64,000 nt of DNA from Planctomycetota bacterium. GTDB lineage: Bacteria; Planctomycetota; Planctomycetia; Planctomycetales; Planctomycetaceae. Below, one piece after another: positions 28,588 through 39,882 of this stretch. The stretch is taken from assembly GCA_014584345.1 (NCBI GenBank), contig JACTNB010000033.1, forward strand, positions 333,849 to 397,848, written 5' to 3'. Positions within the stretch are counted from its first letter, which is position 1; every line of letters begins with the position of its first letter. The notes under the pieces were generated by a model that saw only the letters and a program-made list of their open reading frames with translations, was not told the DNA's origin and searched no databases. The position numbers and the translations under genes are program-made.

Positions 28588-29652
28588 TTAGCGTACCACA
28601 TCCCACTGCAGGAAGAGAGTCACATCGGATGCGTGGGTTTCGTCCTGGCTGCCGTTGCGGATAGGCAGGGATGCAGCCAACCGGAGATTGGAACGATCGC
28701 CCAGTTGCACCTGCGTACCCATGGTGACATTCCAGAAGTCCATCCGGTTGAACGGATTGCGGTAGTTCTGCACCAGGGCGATATTGTCCGTATCGTTGAT
28801 TGTCGTGGTGTAGTGCAGTTCGACAATCGGTGCAATCCCCTTGACCATCCCGCTGGCATCCGGGTTGTAATACAGCCAGCGACCGAGTTGCATGTCCAGG
28901 GAGTACAGGTTTTGCGGCTGATATTGCCCGATGGACGGCCCCCCTGCGTAAACATCGTCGCCGCCCACTGCCAGATCCAGTTCGGTCCACACCTGGAAAA
29001 AGTTGGCGCCGTTCTGGCGACTGTACGCGACATAAGGTTTCAGGAACGCGGTTTCGTTTTCGATATTCGCAATCGTGGTTCCGCCAAGGAGATAATCAGT
29101 GCCGTTTCCGGTCGGCAATGTCACCCCCAGCCCGGCGGTCAGAATGCTGTTTTCATCGTGCCGCAACACCCGTTTGAGTCCGACATAAATGTTTCCCAAT
29201 TCGGTTCCCAATGTCGCGGGGGTATCGATGATCGCGCCGGCATTGCTGTCGTAGCCGTTGATCATCGGTAAGCGGAGTTCGACGGAATACAGGCCATCCT
29301 TGAAGACTTTTTCGATCCCGAAAATCGTCCGATACACATCGTGAGTACGGGAATCCGTCGCGGAATCGAACAGTGCGTTGTCGGACCAGGAGGCATCCAG
29401 GAAAATCCGATCCTGGGGCAGGATGTTGTTGTTCTGCGAGGCTTTGTTGCGTCCCGCGCCCCCTGCATTATGAACCATCGCAGCGTAGTCGAACTGGTTC
29501 TGCGGATTGGTCAGGCCATCCGGCAGGGTAATGAAATCCCCGATCATATTGGGAATCGGATAGCAGTAATCGACACAAGAACGGTTTCCGGCCTGGGCCG
29601 TCGAACCAGCCAGCAACAAGGCCCCCAGTCCGAGGAAAAAGGATTTGGTCAT
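28588..29652 (-). CDS. Predicted outer-membrane beta-barrel protein, function unknown
   Basis: This 354-residue protein has a clear signal peptide (FFLGLGALLLAGSTAQAG). The mature part is dominated by alternating hydrophobic/polar strands with aromatic residues (YVGLKRVLRHDENSILTAGL, LFLQWDVV at the C-terminus) and turn-rich Asn/Asp/Gly loops, which suggests an outer-membrane barrel. Two Cys pairs near the N-terminus (SCVDYCYP) are in the mature part. The C-terminal strand has the hydrophobic pattern typical of barrel proteins. I do not recognise a characterised family; similar hypothetical proteins occur in planctomycetes. A strong terminator follows, so it is probably monocistronic. Confidence 0.78.
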   Translation of the reverse strand: MTKSFFLGLGALLLAGSTAQAGNRSCVDYCYPIPNMIGDFITLPDGLTNPQNQFDYAAMVHNAGGAGRNKASQNNNILPQDRIFLDASWSDNALFDSATDSRTHDVYRTIFGIEKVFKDGLYSVELRLPMINGYDSNAGAIIDTPATLGTELGNIYVGLKRVLRHDENSILTAGLGVTLPTGNGTDYLLGGTTIANIENETAFLKPYVAYSRQNGANFFQVWTELDLAVGGDDVYAGGPSIGQYQPQNLYSLDMQLGRWLYYNPDASGMVKGIAPIVELHYTTTINDTDNIALVQNYRNPFNRMDFWNVTMGTQVQLGDRSNLRLAASLPIRNGSQDETHASDVTLFLQWDVVR

Positions 29653-29917
29653 GAGCTTCAGTCCCTTGGGTTGAGCGCGCGAGGCACGAGATTAGGGTGA
29701 ACAGAGTTCACAGCTTGCTTAGTGCATCGACCGGGCAGGAACAACTATTCAAAAGTCAAATCCGTTTTCCACTATTACTGAAAGAATTCGACAGATATTT
29801 TTAGCAACTTTATTACAATCGTTATTTCTTGCCAGGGAATTCCTCGTAGAAACCCCTAGCCCCTCGAATTCACGACTGACGGAGCAATACCCTGACGGAG
29901 CAATACGGAGTGCCGAC
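29653..29917. other. Divergent promoter region with a tandem direct repeat
   Basis: This 265-base AT-richer gap separates two divergent genes. It contains two adjacent copies of CTGACGGAGCAATAC at 29876-29890 and 29892-29906, a 16-base period, immediately before the M15 peptidase start. No clear promoter hexamers were identified. Confidence 0.5.
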
Positions 29918-30601
29918 TTGAACAAGGTCATTGGATATCTCGTGTTGTTGTGGTGTCTGGTCTATCTGCCGCCAAGGGGCGTTGTTGCTCAGCCTCCGCG
30001 GTCGGAGGCCCCCGATTCACGGACACAGCCGATCATCGATAGCGCGATGACCGAAGCGGAGGCCTTCGCGGGGCTGGATCCCGCTTGCCCACCCGAAGTG
30101 CGCGCGCGTCAAAAACTCGTCACGGTGACGTATTTCGGTTTCGATGACAAACTGCACCAGGGCCAACTGGTGATCGATCAACAACTGGAGCAGGATATCC
30201 AGGAGATTTTCCGCATCGCCCGGGAATGCCGGTTTCCCATCCAGTCCGTCATTCCAATTTCTCATCCGCAATTCCGCCGAAATGGCCGCTGGGACGACGA
30301 CCTCTCCATGCAGGCCAATAATACGTCGGCCTTTAACTATCGCGTGATTGCAGGCACAACGCGATTATCGAATCACGCGTCTGGCCGGGCCATCGATATT
30401 AACCCGATGCAAAACCCCTATGTCCGAGGGGATTACATTTCTCCGAAGGGAGCCGCCTACAATCCCCAAGCTCACGGCACCTTGACAGCCGAGCACCCCC
30501 TCACCCGGGCGTTTCGCCAGCGAGGCTGGGACTGGGGGGGCACCTGGGAGACCCGGCAGGACTACCAGCATTTTGATAAACCGCGCATCGCGGAGGAATA
30601 G
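29918..30601 (+). CDS. M15-family (VanY/Ply-type) peptidase, exported
   Basis: This 227-residue protein probably cleaves peptidoglycan stem peptides (D-Ala or L-Ala-D-Glu type). A signal peptide (VIGYLVLLWCLVYLPPRGVV) is followed by the zinc-binding core: RLSNHASGRAIDINP supplies His and Asp, and YQHFD near the C-terminus supplies the last His. NTSAFNYRVIAG is the preceding family segment. The start is a TTG at 29918 with GGAG nine bases upstream, inside a tandem repeat. Length fits M15C-type enzymes. The stop codon directly abuts a dispersed palindromic element. Confidence 0.86.
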   Translation: MNKVIGYLVLLWCLVYLPPRGVVAQPPRSEAPDSRTQPIIDSAMTEAEAFAGLDPACPPEVRARQKLVTVTYFGFDDKLHQGQLVIDQQLEQDIQEIFRIARECRFPIQSVIPISHPQFRRNGRWDDDLSMQANNTSAFNYRVIAGTTRLSNHASGRAIDINPMQNPYVRGDYISPKGAAYNPQAHGTLTAEHPLTRAFRQRGWDWGGTWETRQDYQHFDKPRIAEE

Positions 30602-30830
30602 CCCACATTTCTCACACACTTACCGATGCGGTAATTTTTGCCTCGAAAATGCCCAGAAAACTAGCCGCGCCCGCCAGGTGGTTTCTCAACGAGCACTCAC
30701 TGGGCACAACATCAATCCTGGCAATGCATTGCAACAAGCCGGGCTCCAGTCTGGCCCGCTTCCTGACGGGCACGGCTAGTTCGTCGAAGTCAGCAAGCCT
30801 GATTGATTGATCCGGGTGAGAAATCCGGGA
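30602..30830. repeat. Dispersed palindromic element, copy 3
   Basis: The element begins GCCCACATTTCTCACAC right after the peptidase stop and ends GTGAGAAATCCGGGA, so terminal inverted repeats are intact. The left arm starts at 30661 with CTAGCCGCGCCCG but is cut short (CCAGGTGG instead of the full arm); the right arm at 30752-30779 is complete. The shortened left arm is shared with copy 4, so these two form a subgroup. A perfect 16-base palindrome, AGTCTCGCGCGAGACT, follows at 30832-30847. Confidence 0.85.
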
Positions 30831-31068
30831 TAGTCTCGCGCGAGACTCGTCCTCCGCGGCCTAGGAATCCTCCAGGCGGAATGGCAAGGGTACGCCAGGG
30901 ATGAAAGTGCGGTATTCCCGCCCAAAATAGCATCCTGGGGCAAATTTTCCCGGTTGACGATAGCGTCACGGATGCTCTATCTTGCCGCAGTTCTTGCGGT
31001 GGTGATGTAACACCGCCCTGGCAAGCGGTCAGTCTCTCATTCCCGAACGGAAAGTAGTCGAAGCGATT
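30831..31068. other. Upstream region of the ATP sulfurylase gene
   Basis: The interval holds a perfect 16-base palindrome at 30832-30847 and a compact double hairpin at 30981-31025 described separately. No gene is seen. Confidence 0.5.
30981..31025 (+). promoter_or_regulatory. Two-level hairpin in the leader of sat
   Basis: An outer stem CTTGCC / GGCAAG (30981-30986 with 31020-31025) encloses an inner stem GCGGTG / CACCGC (30996-31001 with 31011-31016) with a nine-base loop. It ends about 43 bases before the ATG of the ATP sulfurylase gene. It could be a leader RNA structure that controls translation. I do not recognise a known riboswitch class. Confidence 0.35.
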
Positions 31069-32328
<1,260 letters not shown>

Positions 32329-32354
32329 GCACTCAGCAGCAGCTTCCATGACAC

Positions 32355-32396
32355 ACAAAAAGCCGGCCTCGTAAACGGGGCCGGCCTTTTTGTTTT
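32355..32396 (+). terminator. Rho-independent terminator after sat
   Basis: A GC-rich stem built from GCCGGCCTCG and CGGGGCCGGC (32362-32371 with 32376-32385) with a TAAA loop is preceded by A residues and followed by TTTTTGTTTT. It begins about 30 bases after the sat stop. Confidence 0.92.
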
Positions 32397-32460
32397 GGTG
32401 TTTTTTTCGGGGAACAGCCGAACTGCACTTTGGGGCTTTTCGGGAATCCACCGAACAGGT

Positions 32461-32679
32461 CTGTCACACAGCTACCAATGCAGTAAATTTTGTCTCGAAA
32501 ATGCCCTGAAAACTAGCCGCGCCCGTCAGGCGGTTTTTCAAGGAACACTCCCTGGACACTACATCAATTCTGGCAATGCATGAGACAAACCGGGCCCAGC
32601 GTGGCCCGCCTCCTGACGGGCGCGGCTAGTACGTCGAGGTCAGCAATCCTGTTTTATTGCCCCAGGTGAGAAATCCGGC

Positions 32680-32680
<1 letters not shown>
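32461..32680. repeat. Dispersed palindromic element, copy 4
   Basis: The left end is worn (CTGTCACACAGC), the left arm starts at 32513 with CTAGCCGCGCCCGTCAGG and is shortened as in copy 3, and the right arm at 32602-32629 is complete. The right terminus GGTGAGAAATCCGG ends at the stop of the DUF1559 gene (32680-32682 on the minus strand). It shares internal sequence with copies 1 and 3 (for example CTGGCAATGCAT). Confidence 0.85.
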
Positions 32681-33588
<908 letters not shown>

Positions 33589-33806
33589 GGAAATATTCCT
33601 TCAAGAATCATAAAAAACGCCCGGAATCGGGCCTGGCCTGGAATATGCACGAGAATTGGAAGAGCTTGACGCATGCACATAGGATAATATCAGTTTTATT
33701 CGACACTTCAAGCAGGATCTCGGTAATTAAACTGCAAACTCCGAACAGATCCCCGAGACCCGACCGTATTTCCAGCTACTTGTGTAATTACAATTTCACA
33801 CCACGC

Positions 33807-34535
33807 TCAGGGGTCTATCGGCTGCTCCAGGTGAAAATCGATCAGAATGGGCAGGTGATCGGAGGCCTCTCGCGTCAACGGAGTCCGCACCACGCGAGCG
33901 TCGCGAATAAACACTTGTCCTCTGCAAAAGGCCTTGTCGAGTGATCCGATCGGCAGATACGAAGGAAATGTCCGAAACCGGGAGGGGGGACGCGTGATCT
34001 GCTCGAATCCATGCCGGGAGAATGGCCCCGGGGCCAAGGTGTTGCGCCAATCGTTGAAATCGCCGATAATTATCGTCGGCAAATCCAACTTCGATTGCAT
34101 ATCCACGTGATCCAGCAGATAGTTCACCTGCTGGTGCCGCTGTTTCTCGCGCAGCCCCAAATGCCAGGCCACCAGTAACAGCCGACCTTCCGGTGTATCA
34201 ACAATCACCACTTGCGCGCCACGTTTCTTGCGATGGGTCAGCTTCAGGCAAACTTGCGATACGGAATGGAACGGATACCGCGACAGCAGAAAGTTGCCGT
34301 AGCCTCCCGCGTGCACCTTGTGATTGAACTGATAGTCACTCGCCTCGTATTTGAAATACTCTTCCAGAATCTTGGGTTGATCGTGGAAATGACTGCGGCG
34401 TTCGTTGTGGTCCACTTCCTGCAAACAGACGATATCCGGGTTTTCATGCTCAATCGCCGCGATTGTGCGCTCGAAATTGTAGCGCCGATCTCGCCCGCCG
34501 AAGCCTTTTTGGATGTTGTAACTGAGTAGTCGCAT
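33807..34535 (-). CDS. Endonuclease/exonuclease/phosphatase family protein
   Basis: This 242-residue protein has the EEP fold found in exonuclease III, DNase I and inositol phosphatases. Motifs in order are RLLSYNIQKG (Asn), VCLQEVDH (metal-binding Glu), AWHLGLREKQ (catalytic His), TIIIGDFNDWRN (Asp and Asn) and REASDHLPILIDF (Asp-His at the C-terminus). There is no signal peptide, so it is probably cytoplasmic. Such proteins often sit beside phospholipase D or cardiolipin synthase genes, but none is present here. Which phosphodiester it cleaves cannot be told. It is 218 bases upstream of the DUF1559 gene on the same strand. Confidence 0.88.
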   Translation of the reverse strand: MRLLSYNIQKGFGGRDRRYNFERTIAAIEHENPDIVCLQEVDHNERRSHFHDQPKILEEYFKYEASDYQFNHKVHAGGYGNFLLSRYPFHSVSQVCLKLTHRKKRGAQVVIVDTPEGRLLLVAWHLGLREKQRHQQVNYLLDHVDMQSKLDLPTIIIGDFNDWRNTLAPGPFSRHGFEQITRPPSRFRTFPSYLPIGSLDKAFCRGQVFIRDARVVRTPLTREASDHLPILIDFHLEQPIDP

Positions 34536-35112
34536 TGTTGCTTGAATTCAATATCTGAATTTCGAAATCCTCCCAGCCCGGATTTCGCGACCGCGGAGAC
34601 GGCTTGTTCACACACGGGCCAGGAGGCACCTATTTCTTTTCGATAGTATTATCCTCACTTTTCTCCTCATTGAAAAGTACTCGGCCCCGACCAGCTAGCC
34701 GCGCCCGTCAGGAAGCGGGCCAAGCGGGCGCGGCAACTCGAAATCACTCGCCCGGCACATGGTCCACCGGGGTGGACTACAACGCGACGATTGTGACTCA
34801 AACGTGGCCCGCTTCCTGACGGGCGCGGCCCGTTGGGTCGGGAATGCACCGCTGAGGACGCGGTGAATCTTCAATGATTTACCGCAAACGCCAGGACTTA
34901 CCCGTGCTCGCACGGGCGGACAAGCCGCCCGTGCGACCCGAATTTTCTTCATTTTTTGTTGGCACCCGACGGAGGGGGCTGCGTACAATCAGAGACATTG
35001 ATGACCGCGATCGGGCCAATCGCAATTTGCCGCCGTGCATCAGGCAGGATTCGAACAGCCCGTTCCCTTCTGCTGTATGGGCGCTCGCCTTCGTCACACA
35101 CTGGAAATCAAC
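34536..35112. other. Intergenic region with repeat copy 5 and a small palindrome
   Basis: No gene is supported in this 577-base stretch between divergent genes. It holds copy 5 of the dispersed element (34695-34832) and a perfect 10-bp palindrome at 34910-34934 (GCACGGGCGG, ACAAG, CCGCCCGTGC) with a sister at 18592-18614. Confidence 0.55.
34695..34832. repeat. Dispersed palindromic element, copy 5 (arms only)
   Basis: The left arm at 34695-34722 is identical to that of copy 1 over 28 bases, and the right arm begins at 34805 with TGGCCCGCTTCCTGACGGGC. The conserved outer flanks and the GTGAGAAAT ends seen in copies 1 and 3 are absent, and the spacer between the arms is different. It looks like a minimal version containing only the inverted arms. 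Confidence 0.8.
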
Positions 35113-36234
35113 ATGCCCTGCACTGGTCAGCTGTTGCCCTCTGGCGATCCCCAGCCTACTCCCTCCCTGCCTGCTTCCGAAGAATCCGGATTTTTCTCAG
35201 CGGCATCGAACACAGCCGCTTCGCTGTGCCGTGGTCCCGGACTGCTGGAATCCCTGGGCTGGTTCGCGGGAGCCTGGGGGTTGCACTTACTTGGCGTGGC
35301 TGGCACGGCAGGCTTGCTGCTATTCATTCTTGTCTCGGGTGGCATGGATTGGCTGGGGCTGGAGGTCGCCGAGTTTCTGGAATCACAAAAACTGTCCTTG
35401 CTGGCCGGGGAGCAGTTCGTGTTCGTGACGGTCGTCTTCCTGGCAGCCTGGTGGCGTTTGGGAGGACGCCTGGGACAGCGACTCGGCAGTCGCCCTCTCC
35501 CCCTGGAACATGTCTTTCTGCTCACCTGCCTGATACTGCCCCTTTCGACCATCTGTTCCCTGTTGCATGCCTGGGGTATGTCCGGCTGGCAAGTGCTGCT
35601 CGAAAATTATCCCCAATGGCGTCTCCTGGATGCGCCCCAGGCAATGGATGTCCTGCGCGACCTGCAGTCATCGACACCCCTGTGGGCGATGCTGCTGGTC
35701 TTTGCGGTCGCGCCGGCATTTGGCGAGGAACTGGTTTTTCGTGGCGTGATCGGTCGTGGACTGGTGGCGCGGTGGGGCATGCTTCCGGGCATCCTGATCA
35801 CCTCGCTCCTGTTCGCGGCAGCACACGTCCATCCCGTGCATATCCTGGCGGTGTTGCCGATGGGACTGGTGCTGCATTACGTTTATTTCACGACGCGCAG
35901 TTTCTGGGCGCCGCTGTATGTCCACTTCGGCAACAACGCCCTGGCCGTGATGATCGGTCGCTCCACGGAGCCAGCAATGATTCCCGAGCAACTCTCCATT
36001 TCCGCCCTGCTGACCGTGTCCCTCAGCCTACTGATATTTCTGGCCTTGCTCTGGCACACCCGCATTCATTTTGTGCGCGAAGATGGCAGTTCCTGGACGG
36101 GGCCTCGTTTCCAACTGGAACTCCCCATGGAGATTCCGTTGCGCCGGACCTACGACTGCCTTTCCTGGCATGTCTCGCTGGGAGGTCTGGTCCCGCTGCT
36201 GGGCTTCCTCGCGGTTTGCCGAAACGGCCTGTGA
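35113..36234 (+). CDS. CPBP-family intramembrane protease (CAAX-like)
   Basis: About 373 residues with roughly eight transmembrane segments. The CPBP/Abi signature is present: FGEELVFRGVIGRGL (Glu-Glu pair and Arg) and LFAAAHVHPVHI (His) with a following AVLPMGLVLHYVYFTTRSFW segment. The usual metal-independent glutamyl protease mechanism is expected, acting in the membrane. The start is uncertain: 35113 is preferred, with 35035 as an in-frame alternative. It is followed by ribF after 194 bases. Substrate unknown; family membership is firm. Confidence 0.88.
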   Translation: MPCTGQLLPSGDPQPTPSLPASEESGFFSAASNTAASLCRGPGLLESLGWFAGAWGLHLLGVAGTAGLLLFILVSGGMDWLGLEVAEFLESQKLSLLAGEQFVFVTVVFLAAWWRLGGRLGQRLGSRPLPLEHVFLLTCLILPLSTICSLLHAWGMSGWQVLLENYPQWRLLDAPQAMDVLRDLQSSTPLWAMLLVFAVAPAFGEELVFRGVIGRGLVARWGMLPGILITSLLFAAAHVHPVHILAVLPMGLVLHYVYFTTRSFWAPLYVHFGNNALAVMIGRSTEPAMIPEQLSISALLTVSLSLLIFLALLWHTRIHFVREDGSSWTGPRFQLELPMEIPLRRTYDCLSWHVSLGGLVPLLGFLAVCRNGL

Positions 36235-36428
36235 ATTTCCGTCGCTGGCCTCTGCCCGACACAATCCTCCCGAAAGTTCTGCCTCTGTTCGCACGCCTGC
36301 CAACTTTGGGTATACTTACCAAAGAGCGGCCGCAAGGAGGCCGTGCCATCGCGTTTCGCTGTCTCGACGGGGTCGTCGCGAGAAGCGTTTCCCCCCAAAC
36401 CAGTCCGCCCTGCATTCCTGCCATTTCC

Positions 36429-37400
36429 ATGCGTATTCTGTCCGATATTCAACAGATTGATGACCTTGCGGGGGGGGTTGTATCCATCGGTAATTTCGAT
36501 GGAATTCATCGGGGCCATCAGGCGATGCTCGGCAAACTGGTGGAGGTCGCGCGAGAACTGAGCGTCCCTGCGGTCGCGATGACGTTCGATCCTCCCCCCG
36601 TGGCCTTGATCGCTCCCGGGAAAGTTCCCCCGCGGCTCACCACCCTCGCGCGCAAGGGTGAGTTGATGGCTCGGCTCGGTATCGACTCCCTGCTGGTGTA
36701 CCCGACCACTCGGGAATTTCTGAACCTGTCTCCCGAGGAATTTTTCCAGCGTGTGATCGTCGAACAACTGCAAGCCTGCGGCATGGTGGAAGGGCAAAAC
36801 TTTTGCTTCGGGAAAAACCGCGCGGGGACGAGTCGCGAACTGGGGCAATTTTGCCGGAAACGGTCGCTCCAGCTGGAAATTCTGCCCGACATCACCCTGG
36901 CCGGCGCCACGATTTCCTCGACCCGCATTCGCCAGCTTATCGCCCAGGGTCTTCTGGAACAGGCCAACGAGTGCCTGGGACACCCCTATCGACTCACGGG
37001 CCGAGTAGTTTCGGGGGCCGGACGGGGCCGGTTGCTCGGCTTTCCCACCGCGAACCTGGCGGATGTCCACACGCTGGTCCCGCTGCCCGGAGTTTATGCG
37101 GGCTTTTCTGAAATCAACGGCGAGACCATCCCGGCAGCCGTACATGTGGGAGGAAATCCGACTTTTGCCGAGGAAATCCATAAAATTGAAGTGCATCTGA
37201 TCGGAAAACAGGCAGACTTGTATGATCGGGAATTATCCGTGGACCTGCTGGCGCGGTGCCGAGACGTACACCTGTTTCCCGATAAGGAAGCCCTGCAACG
37301 ACAACTGCGGCTGGACGTGGAGCAGGTACGCCGGTTTGTGGCCGCGCGACTCCCCGGTTTGCACGACACTCCCACCTTGGACTTGGATGAAACAGGCTGA
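36429..37400 (+). CDS. ribF: Bifunctional riboflavin kinase / FAD synthetase
   Basis: This 323-residue enzyme phosphorylates riboflavin to FMN and then adenylylates it to FAD. The N-terminal nucleotidyltransferase part has SIGNFDGIHRGHQAMLG near residue 20 and ISSTRIRQLIAQG near residue 160. The C-terminal kinase part has GAGRGRLLGFPTANL, LPGVYAGF and the HLIG-type end. The frame is open far upstream, but protein homology begins exactly at the ATG at 36429, so the upstream part is not coding. A UbiB-family gene follows two bases after the stop. Confidence 0.97.
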   Translation: MRILSDIQQIDDLAGGVVSIGNFDGIHRGHQAMLGKLVEVARELSVPAVAMTFDPPPVALIAPGKVPPRLTTLARKGELMARLGIDSLLVYPTTREFLNLSPEEFFQRVIVEQLQACGMVEGQNFCFGKNRAGTSRELGQFCRKRSLQLEILPDITLAGATISSTRIRQLIAQGLLEQANECLGHPYRLTGRVVSGAGRGRLLGFPTANLADVHTLVPLPGVYAGFSEINGETIPAAVHVGGNPTFAEEIHKIEVHLIGKQADLYDRELSVDLLARCRDVHLFPDKEALQRQLRLDVEQVRRFVAARLPGLHDTPTLDLDETG

Positions 37401-37402
37401 CG

Positions 37403-39067
37403 TTGGAAAGTTCACCCTTGCGATTTTTTCGGAATCTTCGTCGTACCGGCGAAATCGCGGCCGTGTTCATCAACCACGGCTTTGGCGATCTGGTCGACCG
37501 GATCGGTCTGGCCAAGTATTTGAACTGGGGCCGCCGAAAACTCCTGAAAAGCAAACGGGAATACCATTCGCTGACACGCGGTGAACGCATACGGCTGGCG
37601 TTGGAAACGCTGGGCCCCACCTTTGTGAAATTCGGCCAGGTACTCAGTACGCGGCCCGACCTGATCCCCGTGGATATTGTCGAGGAATTGCGCAATTTAC
37701 AGGAGCGGGTCCCCCCCTTCCCCTGTGAAGTGGCCATCCATACCGTCGAACATGCGCTGAAACGGCCCTTGTCGGAAGCCTTCGCCCAATTCGACCGGGA
37801 CTGCCTTGCTTCGGGTTCCCTGGGGCAAGTGCACGCGGCACGCTTGCCCAATGGCCGCGCGGTGGTGGTGAAGATTCGCCGCCCCAGGGTGATACAGGAA
37901 GTGGAACGCGATGTGGCCTTGATGCACGAACTGGCCCTGCTGATTCAAAAACGAATCCCCGAATCGGAAGTGTTCGATCCCATCAACCTCGTCCGCAACT
38001 TCGAGAGGACCATCCATCGCGAACTGAACTTTCTGCGCGAAGCCCGCAGCATCCAGGATTTCCGCCGCATGTTCGCCCGGGATGCTTCCCTCTATGTGCC
38101 AGAAGTCTTCGAAGACTATTGCACCGAGGATGTGCTGGTAATGGAGCACATTCACGGCTACCGCGTCGATGAATTGCAATCCATTCCCTCGCTGCGCGAT
38201 CATAGACACCGGATTGCGAAGAATGGCGCGCGCATTTTCATGAGGCAGGCCTTTGAATTCGGACTGTTTCACGGCGACCCCCATCCCGGGAATTTCCGCA
38301 TCTTGAAGGATGGCTCGATCTGCCTGCTGGATTACGGCATGGTGGGGACGCTCGACGAAACCACGCGGGAACAACTGGTCGATATTTTCGTGTCGATTGC
38401 CAACAACAATTTCCGCAAAAGCTCGCACACCGTGCTGAAAATCGGGCAACCACTGCGAGCCATCGACGAACGGCAATTTCTCGCCGATTACAAGGATTTC
38501 GTCGACAGTTATTATGGACTCCCCCTGGAAAAATTCGACATCAGCAGACTCCTGACGGACTTCGTCGGTCTGCTGGCCACGCATCGCATCCGTTGCCCCG
38601 CCGACCTGATGCTGCTCATTCGAGCACTGATTCATCTCGACAGTGTCGGCCGCACCATCGACCCGAGCTTCAACCTGGCCGAGGAATTGATCCCCTATTT
38701 CAGAAAACTGCTGCGCGATCGCTATCATCCCGGCTATATCTGGGAACGCATTTGCCGCGAAGCAGAACAAATGGCACGGACCGCACGTGAAATCCCGGTG
38801 GAAGCTGCCACCCTGCTGCGCAAGTTCAACAAGGATGAATTGGGGCTCAAGCTGAACCTCACCGGGTTGGATTACATGGTGAGCGAGTTGGATCGCTGCA
38901 GCAACCGCCTCGTGGTGGGGGTCATCGTCGCCTCCGCCATTCTGTCATCCAGTTTGCTGGTACGCAGCGGAGCCGGCAACGACTGGTTCAGCATCCCGAT
39001 TTATATTCTCTCCAGTCTGCTGGGCATCTGGCTTATCTACGGCATCTTTCGCAGTGGTCGGTTATAA
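37403..39067 (+). CDS. ABC1/UbiB-family protein kinase-like protein
   Basis: This 554-residue membrane protein belongs to the UbiB/COQ8 atypical kinase group. Motifs are the KxGQ-type PTFVKFGQVLSTRPDLIP near residue 73, ASGSLGQVHAARL (Ala-rich nucleotide loop), VVVKIRRP (Lys), FHGDPHPGNF (catalytic loop) and LLDYGMVG (metal-binding Asp). The C-terminus has two transmembrane helices (VGVIVASAILSSSLLV, YILSSLLGIWLIYGIF). In other bacteria these proteins support ubiquinone synthesis; in planctomycetes the role is untested. The start is a TTG at 37403, two bases after ribF, so it is probably translationally coupled. Confidence 0.93.
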   Translation: MESSPLRFFRNLRRTGEIAAVFINHGFGDLVDRIGLAKYLNWGRRKLLKSKREYHSLTRGERIRLALETLGPTFVKFGQVLSTRPDLIPVDIVEELRNLQERVPPFPCEVAIHTVEHALKRPLSEAFAQFDRDCLASGSLGQVHAARLPNGRAVVVKIRRPRVIQEVERDVALMHELALLIQKRIPESEVFDPINLVRNFERTIHRELNFLREARSIQDFRRMFARDASLYVPEVFEDYCTEDVLVMEHIHGYRVDELQSIPSLRDHRHRIAKNGARIFMRQAFEFGLFHGDPHPGNFRILKDGSICLLDYGMVGTLDETTREQLVDIFVSIANNNFRKSSHTVLKIGQPLRAIDERQFLADYKDFVDSYYGLPLEKFDISRLLTDFVGLLATHRIRCPADLMLLIRALIHLDSVGRTIDPSFNLAEELIPYFRKLLRDRYHPGYIWERICREAEQMARTAREIPVEAATLLRKFNKDELGLKLNLTGLDYMVSELDRCSNRLVVGVIVASAILSSSLLVRSGAGNDWFSIPIYILSSLLGIWLIYGIFRSGRL

Positions 39068-39124
39068 TCGGGGGATGCCGTCCCTGAATTCCCCGCGTCC
39101 TCTGAACAGACAAGCACTCCAGCC

Positions 39125-39859
39125 ATGCCTCTGCATACCCTTGGCCCCCTGAACTGCCGCATCACGGGAAATCCTCGAACCGCCCGCCTGACCATGATTC
39201 TCTGTCACGGGTTTGGCGCCCCGGGTACTGACCTGGTCCCGCTGGGGGACGAACTTCACAGCCTCGACGAGACATTACGGCAAGATGTTGCCTTCGTCTT
39301 TCCGGAAGCCCCCCATTCCCTGGAGGCCGAGGGAATGCCGGACGGGCGGGCCTGGTGGCCCATCAACATGGCGCGACTGCAGATGATTCTGCAAACCCAT
39401 CAACTCGAACTGCTCACCCGCGCGGAACCTCCCGGCATGGCGGACGCCCGCGCGAAGTTCCAGGAGTTTCTCCGGAATCTGCAAGAAGAATACGATCTGG
39501 AAATTTCCCGATGTATCCTGGGCGGATTCTCGCAAGGGGCGATGCTGTCCACAGACATTACATTTCGGCTGCGGCAAAACCCGGCAGCCCTGTGTATTTA
39601 TTCTGGCACGCTGCTCTGCCAGGAGGAGTGGACAGAACTGGCTGGTCAACGCAGGGGACTACGCGTACTGCAATCTCACGGGACGATCGATCCGATACTT
39701 CCTTTCGAAGCGGCGGAAATGCTCAAGCGGCTGCTGATCGAATCGGGACTCGAAGTCAACTTTCTGCCATTTCGGGGCATGCATACAATTCCCTGGCAGG
39801 CATTGGAGGCAACGGCCGACATGCTGGCAAAACTGAGTCGCCAAACGGAATCTCGCTGA
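39125..39859 (+). CDS. Phospholipase/carboxylesterase family alpha/beta hydrolase
   Basis: This 244-residue cytoplasmic hydrolase has the serine nucleophile in GGFSQGAMLS (residues about 137-146), the acid in GTIDPILPF and the histidine in GMHTIPW. The first strand is MILCHGFGAPGTDLVPL. This fits the acyl-protein thioesterase/lysophospholipase group, whose members are 200-240 residues long. It lies between the UbiB-like gene (58-base gap) and the U32 gene (23-base gap) in the same direction. The natural substrate is unknown. Confidence 0.9.
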   Translation: MPLHTLGPLNCRITGNPRTARLTMILCHGFGAPGTDLVPLGDELHSLDETLRQDVAFVFPEAPHSLEAEGMPDGRAWWPINMARLQMILQTHQLELLTRAEPPGMADARAKFQEFLRNLQEEYDLEISRCILGGFSQGAMLSTDITFRLRQNPAALCIYSGTLLCQEEWTELAGQRRGLRVLQSHGTIDPILPFEAAEMLKRLLIESGLEVNFLPFRGMHTIPWQALEATADMLAKLSRQTESR

Positions 39860-39882
39860 ATACGGCTGACAGACATCCCCCC

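Noticed and set aside
34956..36428. Upstream extension of ribF to 814 residues
   Set aside because: The extension overlaps the CPBP protease gene in another frame and its translation is Arg/Pro-rich; RibF homology starts at 36429.
39355..39882. Upstream extension of the U32 gene
   Set aside because: It covers the esterase gene in another frame; homology begins at 39883.
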